Shown here: in pieces, positions 61,918 to 64,000 of the stretch | How the letters are laid out: each line of letters begins with the position of its first letter | Numbering within the stretch: position 1 is the stretch's first letter | Assembly (NCBI RefSeq): GCF_900142135.1 | Contig: NZ_FQZU01000003.1 | Location: 232,245 to 296,244 of the forward strand | Length of the DNA stretch: 64,000 bases | From: Desulfatibacillum alkenivorans DSM 16219 | GTDB taxonomy: Bacteria; Desulfobacterota; Desulfobacteria; Desulfobacterales; Desulfatibacillaceae | Reading direction: 5' to 3' | Notes under the pieces: model-generated | The model's input: the letters and a program-made list of their open reading frames with translations, nothing else | What the model was told of the DNA's origin: nothing | The model's database searches: none | Translations under genes and position numbers: made by a program

Positions 61918-63039
61918 ATGAAAAGGAGTCAACCTTGGTTGGTTCTAACGGTTCTTGCTTGCCTTATTTTTTTCCCGTCAGCGTGCAAACATCGCGATAG
62001 AACTTCCCAGGCGGAGTTGGATACTCCTAGACATCACGTTATCGCGGGGAGAGTTTTTCTGCAGTCAGAAAAATATGAATCCGCATTGAGGGAGTTTCAA
62101 AGAGCCAGGGAGTTGGACCCTAAATGCGCTCCCGCCTATATTGGCCTGGGAATTCTGGCGAGCCTCGATCAAAATTGCCCTTCAGGCCTGGCATTAATGC
62201 AACAGGCCGAAAGCCTGGCTCATAACGATGACGAACGCGTTCAGGTTCTGATCGGCTTTATTCGGGTATATTCCGGCTGCCGGGAAAAACTGGATGCAAA
62301 CTGGCTGTCCTTGGTTGAAAAAACATATCGGCAGGCCCGGCAAATTGACTCCCAAAACGCCGCACTTTGGTATTACACAGGCGCGGCTTACAAAAGTGTG
62401 AGCGATCTGGATCGCGCCAAAGCGTTTTTCGACGATGTTCGCGACTACTCCAATGACCCCTTTCTCAATGAAAAGGCGAAAGAGGCCCTGGCCCATATCA
62501 AGGAGATTGCCGCGGCGAAGCCTGCTACGGAAGCCGGAAAGAAAATTGTTTTAAAGTCCTTCATCACCCGCGCTGAATTTTCCTGCTTGCTGATACAAGA
62601 GGGCAAAGCCGCGTCCCTGGCATCGGGCCGCGCAGCCGCCCTTCCCGCGGATGTCAAAGGGCATCCTTATGCGGCGGAAATCGGGCTGGCCATTGCCATG
62701 GGCGTTCCGGGAATGGAAGTGGATGAAAAAGGGGCGTTCAGGCCTGAGGATAAGGTAACCCGCTGCCAATACGCCGGCGTTATGGCGGCCATGCTTAAAA
62801 AAGGCCTGGGAGAAAGCCGCCGGCTGTCGCCGGAGACGGTAGAGACCTCCCCCTTTTCCGATATGACGGACGATGAGGATTGTCTGGAATCCATGATGAT
62901 CGCCCTGCAGAACGGCATGCTGGAACCCATGGACCGGAGGACCAGGACGATTGGGCCTCAACAGCCCATATCCGGCGTTGACGCGCTGCTTGGCATTCGG
63001 GCCTTTGAAAGGCAGGTCAATGAGAGCCAAGGCCGGTAA
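61918..63039 (+). CDS. TPR lipoprotein with an SLH-like C-terminus
   Basis: 373 residues from the ATG at 61918 (AGGAGG upstream). Lipobox SAC near residue 23. TPR units fill about 35-215 (RVFLQSEKYESALREFQRARELDPKCAPAYIGLG). From about 215 on, two SLH-like segments appear (HPYAAEIGLAIAMGV, G-FRPEDKVTRCQYAGVMAAML, and FSDMTDDEDC), the pattern of S-layer-homology domains that bind cell-wall polymers. Only two of the usual three SLH units are visible. Likely an envelope scaffold, co-transcribed with the LPP20-like gene. Confidence 0.75.
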   Translation: MKRSQPWLVLTVLACLIFFPSACKHRDRTSQAELDTPRHHVIAGRVFLQSEKYESALREFQRARELDPKCAPAYIGLGILASLDQNCPSGLALMQQAESLAHNDDERVQVLIGFIRVYSGCREKLDANWLSLVEKTYRQARQIDSQNAALWYYTGAAYKSVSDLDRAKAFFDDVRDYSNDPFLNEKAKEALAHIKEIAAAKPATEAGKKIVLKSFITRAEFSCLLIQEGKAASLASGRAAALPADVKGHPYAAEIGLAIAMGVPGMEVDEKGAFRPEDKVTRCQYAGVMAAMLKKGLGESRRLSPETVETSPFSDMTDDEDCLESMMIALQNGMLEPMDRRTRTIGPQQPISGVDALLGIRAFERQVNESQGR

Positions 63040-63042
63040 ACA

Positions 63043-63564
63043 TTATTGAGGGTAAAGGAACCTGGCGGTTCTATCAAAGAGCTCCTGTTCAAAGCGTCCG
63101 GTGGATATGCATTCGATATCCTGCTGCATGGATGACCTGCCGTACACGTTGGGCCACGAAAAAGGGAGCTTGTAAGAGCATTGGATTCTAATGCGTGTGA
63201 GCTGGGGCGCTTCCCGGCCCAGGTCAATGGTGACGGATCTGAGAACCAAACCTCTCAGCGGAGCGTCTCCCACGGTCCCGCACAGGCAATTCCGGAAAAC
63301 CGGAACTTCAGCGTCCCGCAACGTCACTTTTCCTTCTTCATTGGCCTTGTACCATATTTCGGCGTCGGTCGTTTGCTCCAAGGCTCGCATCAAGGCGTTC
63401 CACGTGGTCTGATAATCCCTTTCCGCAATGAACACGGTCTGAGGCCCCGGACCAGCCGGGGGGGAATAGCGCGCAGGCGATGATGAGCAACCGGAAACGG
63501 CCAGTATAATAAGCGCTGACCAAATCCAAACACAACATTTTGTAATGGCGGACAATTCTTTCAT
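63043..63564 (-). CDS. Lipoprotein of unknown function
   Basis: 173 residues from the ATG at 63564. Lipobox VSGC near 26. The mature part (about 45-173) has Trp/Tyr-rich beta segments (YQTTWNALMRALEQTTDAEIWYKANEEGKVTL) that recall LpoB/BamC-like small envelope lipoproteins, though no family is certain. It converges on the TPR lipoprotein with 3 bp between stops. Confidence 0.7.
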   Translation of the reverse strand: MKELSAITKCCVWIWSALIILAVSGCSSSPARYSPPAGPGPQTVFIAERDYQTTWNALMRALEQTTDAEIWYKANEEGKVTLRDAEVPVFRNCLCGTVGDAPLRGLVLRSVTIDLGREAPQLTRIRIQCSYKLPFSWPNVYGRSSMQQDIECISTGRFEQELFDRTARFLYPQ

Positions 63565-63652
63565 GGACGGATCCTTGATCAAAAGATTCTGCATGCATCC
63601 AATGTATCATTTTTTTTCGCCCTGTTAAAGATTGTTTTCCTTTCCAGACTAT

Positions 63653-64000
63653 CCTCCCTAAATCCGCGATTGATGGGGAGAAAAAAATGAAAAACCCCGT
63701 TGTGCTTGAGAAAACAAGCAGATAGGATGGAGTTGACCACAACAACCTATCACCAACGGGGTGAAGCCATGATGACACAGACAGTCCTCCCTTTCAAGCT
63801 GGAAGTCACCAACGAGACAATCACCGCCCATGCCGGGTTGGTTGTGTTCGGCGAATTTGTTCACGGCCTTGGATTGAACGCTCTGGTCAACCGCAATTTG
63901 CCCAAACCCGGTTCAGGGGCGGGATATGCGCCGTCCGCCTTTATTGAACCGCTTATTTTGATGCTTCATGGAGGCGGCCGGAGCTTGGAGGATTTACGGG
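63653..64000 (+). mobile_element. IS1380-family insertion sequence, left end (runs off window)
   Basis: Contains the start of a transposase gene and a leader with ACCCCGTTG (63694-63702) mirrored by CAACGGGGT (63754-63762). The left terminus is taken as CCTCCCTAAATCCGCG at 63653 by position and sequence style; the right end, target duplication and most of the gene lie outside the window. Confidence 0.75.
63769..64000 (+). CDS. IS1380-family transposase, 5' part
   Basis: The first 77 residues of the protein, with FKLEVTNETITAHAGLVVFGEFVHGLGL and LILMLHGGGRSLEDL, which are typical of the IS1380 DDE transposase N-terminus. The catalytic acidic residues come later and lie beyond the window. ATG at 63769 or 63772. 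Its GGGGTGAAG ribosome site lies in the 3' arm of an upstream inverted repeat, which may hide it in transcripts that read in from outside. Confidence 0.85.
   Translation, partial: MMTQTVLPFKLEVTNETITAHAGLVVFGEFVHGLGLNALVNRNLPKPGSGAGYAPSAFIEPLILMLHGGGRSLEDLR

Noticed and set aside
1..64000. CRISPR arrays, tRNA and rRNA genes
   Set aside because: No regular spacer-repeat pattern, cloverleaf or rRNA-like stretch was seen in the gaps between genes.

Overview
The window looks like a chromosomal stretch of a free-living anaerobic Desulfobacterota (deltaproteobacterial) species, probably a sulfate reducer related to Desulfatibacillum. This is inferred from the roughly mid-50s GC content, the many Fe-S and radical-SAM proteins, the density of lipoproteins and signalling proteins, and the protein style; no rRNA or phylogenetic marker is present to prove it. 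About 59 protein-coding genes, one gene remnant and one partial insertion sequence were called. I saw no tRNA, rRNA or CRISPR array. The strongest new-system candidate is an ECF sigma / anti-sigma pair whose predicted periplasmic sensor is a glycogen-binding (CBM48-type) domain, followed by a lipoprotein with a second copy of that domain and a secreted Gly/Ser-rich protein (55.5-57.9 kb).

Layout. 0-10.4 kb: 3' end of an agmatinase-family gene, a solitary DNA methyltransferase with a possible sliding-clamp motif at its C-terminus, a Ser/Thr kinase with a cyclic-nucleotide domain, a GbsR-like regulator with a near-palindromic operator followed by an NmrA-like protein, a kinase-HDOD-GAF fusion, an Fe-S/DUF3786 protein and a dual-receiver diguanylate cyclase. 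10.4-17.2 kb (mostly minus strand): TetR regulator, a membrane-anchored protein of ~14-residue repeats, mtnA plus adenine deaminase (methylthioadenosine/5'-deoxyadenosine salvage), a REC-GGDEF protein and an SDR reductase. 17.3-26.2 kb (plus strand): TPR membrane protein, metallo-beta-lactamase fold hydrolase, NfeD and SPFH proteins, a flavodoxin-ferredoxin fusion and a heterodimeric ABC exporter with one degenerate ATP site.

26.3-30.9 kb is an accessory patch: a PIN-domain toxin-antitoxin pair, an ORF6N protein sitting between a full M14 carboxypeptidase gene and a duplicated tail of it, an FAD oxidoreductase and a small Cys protein. 31.0-36.1 kb: an operon of a BioB-like radical SAM enzyme with a NitT/TauT-type ABC transporter, and an upstream heterodisulfide-reductase-like Fe-S protein. 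36.3-45.1 kb: alpha/beta hydrolase, a full tripartite RND efflux system, bioD and an SGNH hydrolase. 45.1-50.3 kb: ModE-like regulator, ArsR plus SO_0444-type metal efflux permease, then a DUF3450-TtpC-like-ExbB cluster lacking ExbD and TonB. Two related ~80-bp inverted-repeat elements lie at 34.7 and 45.7 kb.

50.6-64.0 kb: two Hsp20 chaperones ending in a strong terminator, a Pro-rich lipoprotein, a methyltransferase, an internally duplicated membrane protein, a metal-ligand-poor (creatinase-like) M24 protein, the ECF sigma cluster, a CHASE2 adenylate/guanylate cyclase, an LPP20-like protein and a TPR/SLH-like lipoprotein, another lipoprotein, and the left end of an IS1380-family element that runs off the window. 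Signalling is a theme: two Ser/Thr kinases, two GGDEF proteins, a class III cyclase, an HDOD protein and an ECF sigma factor lie within 64 kb.
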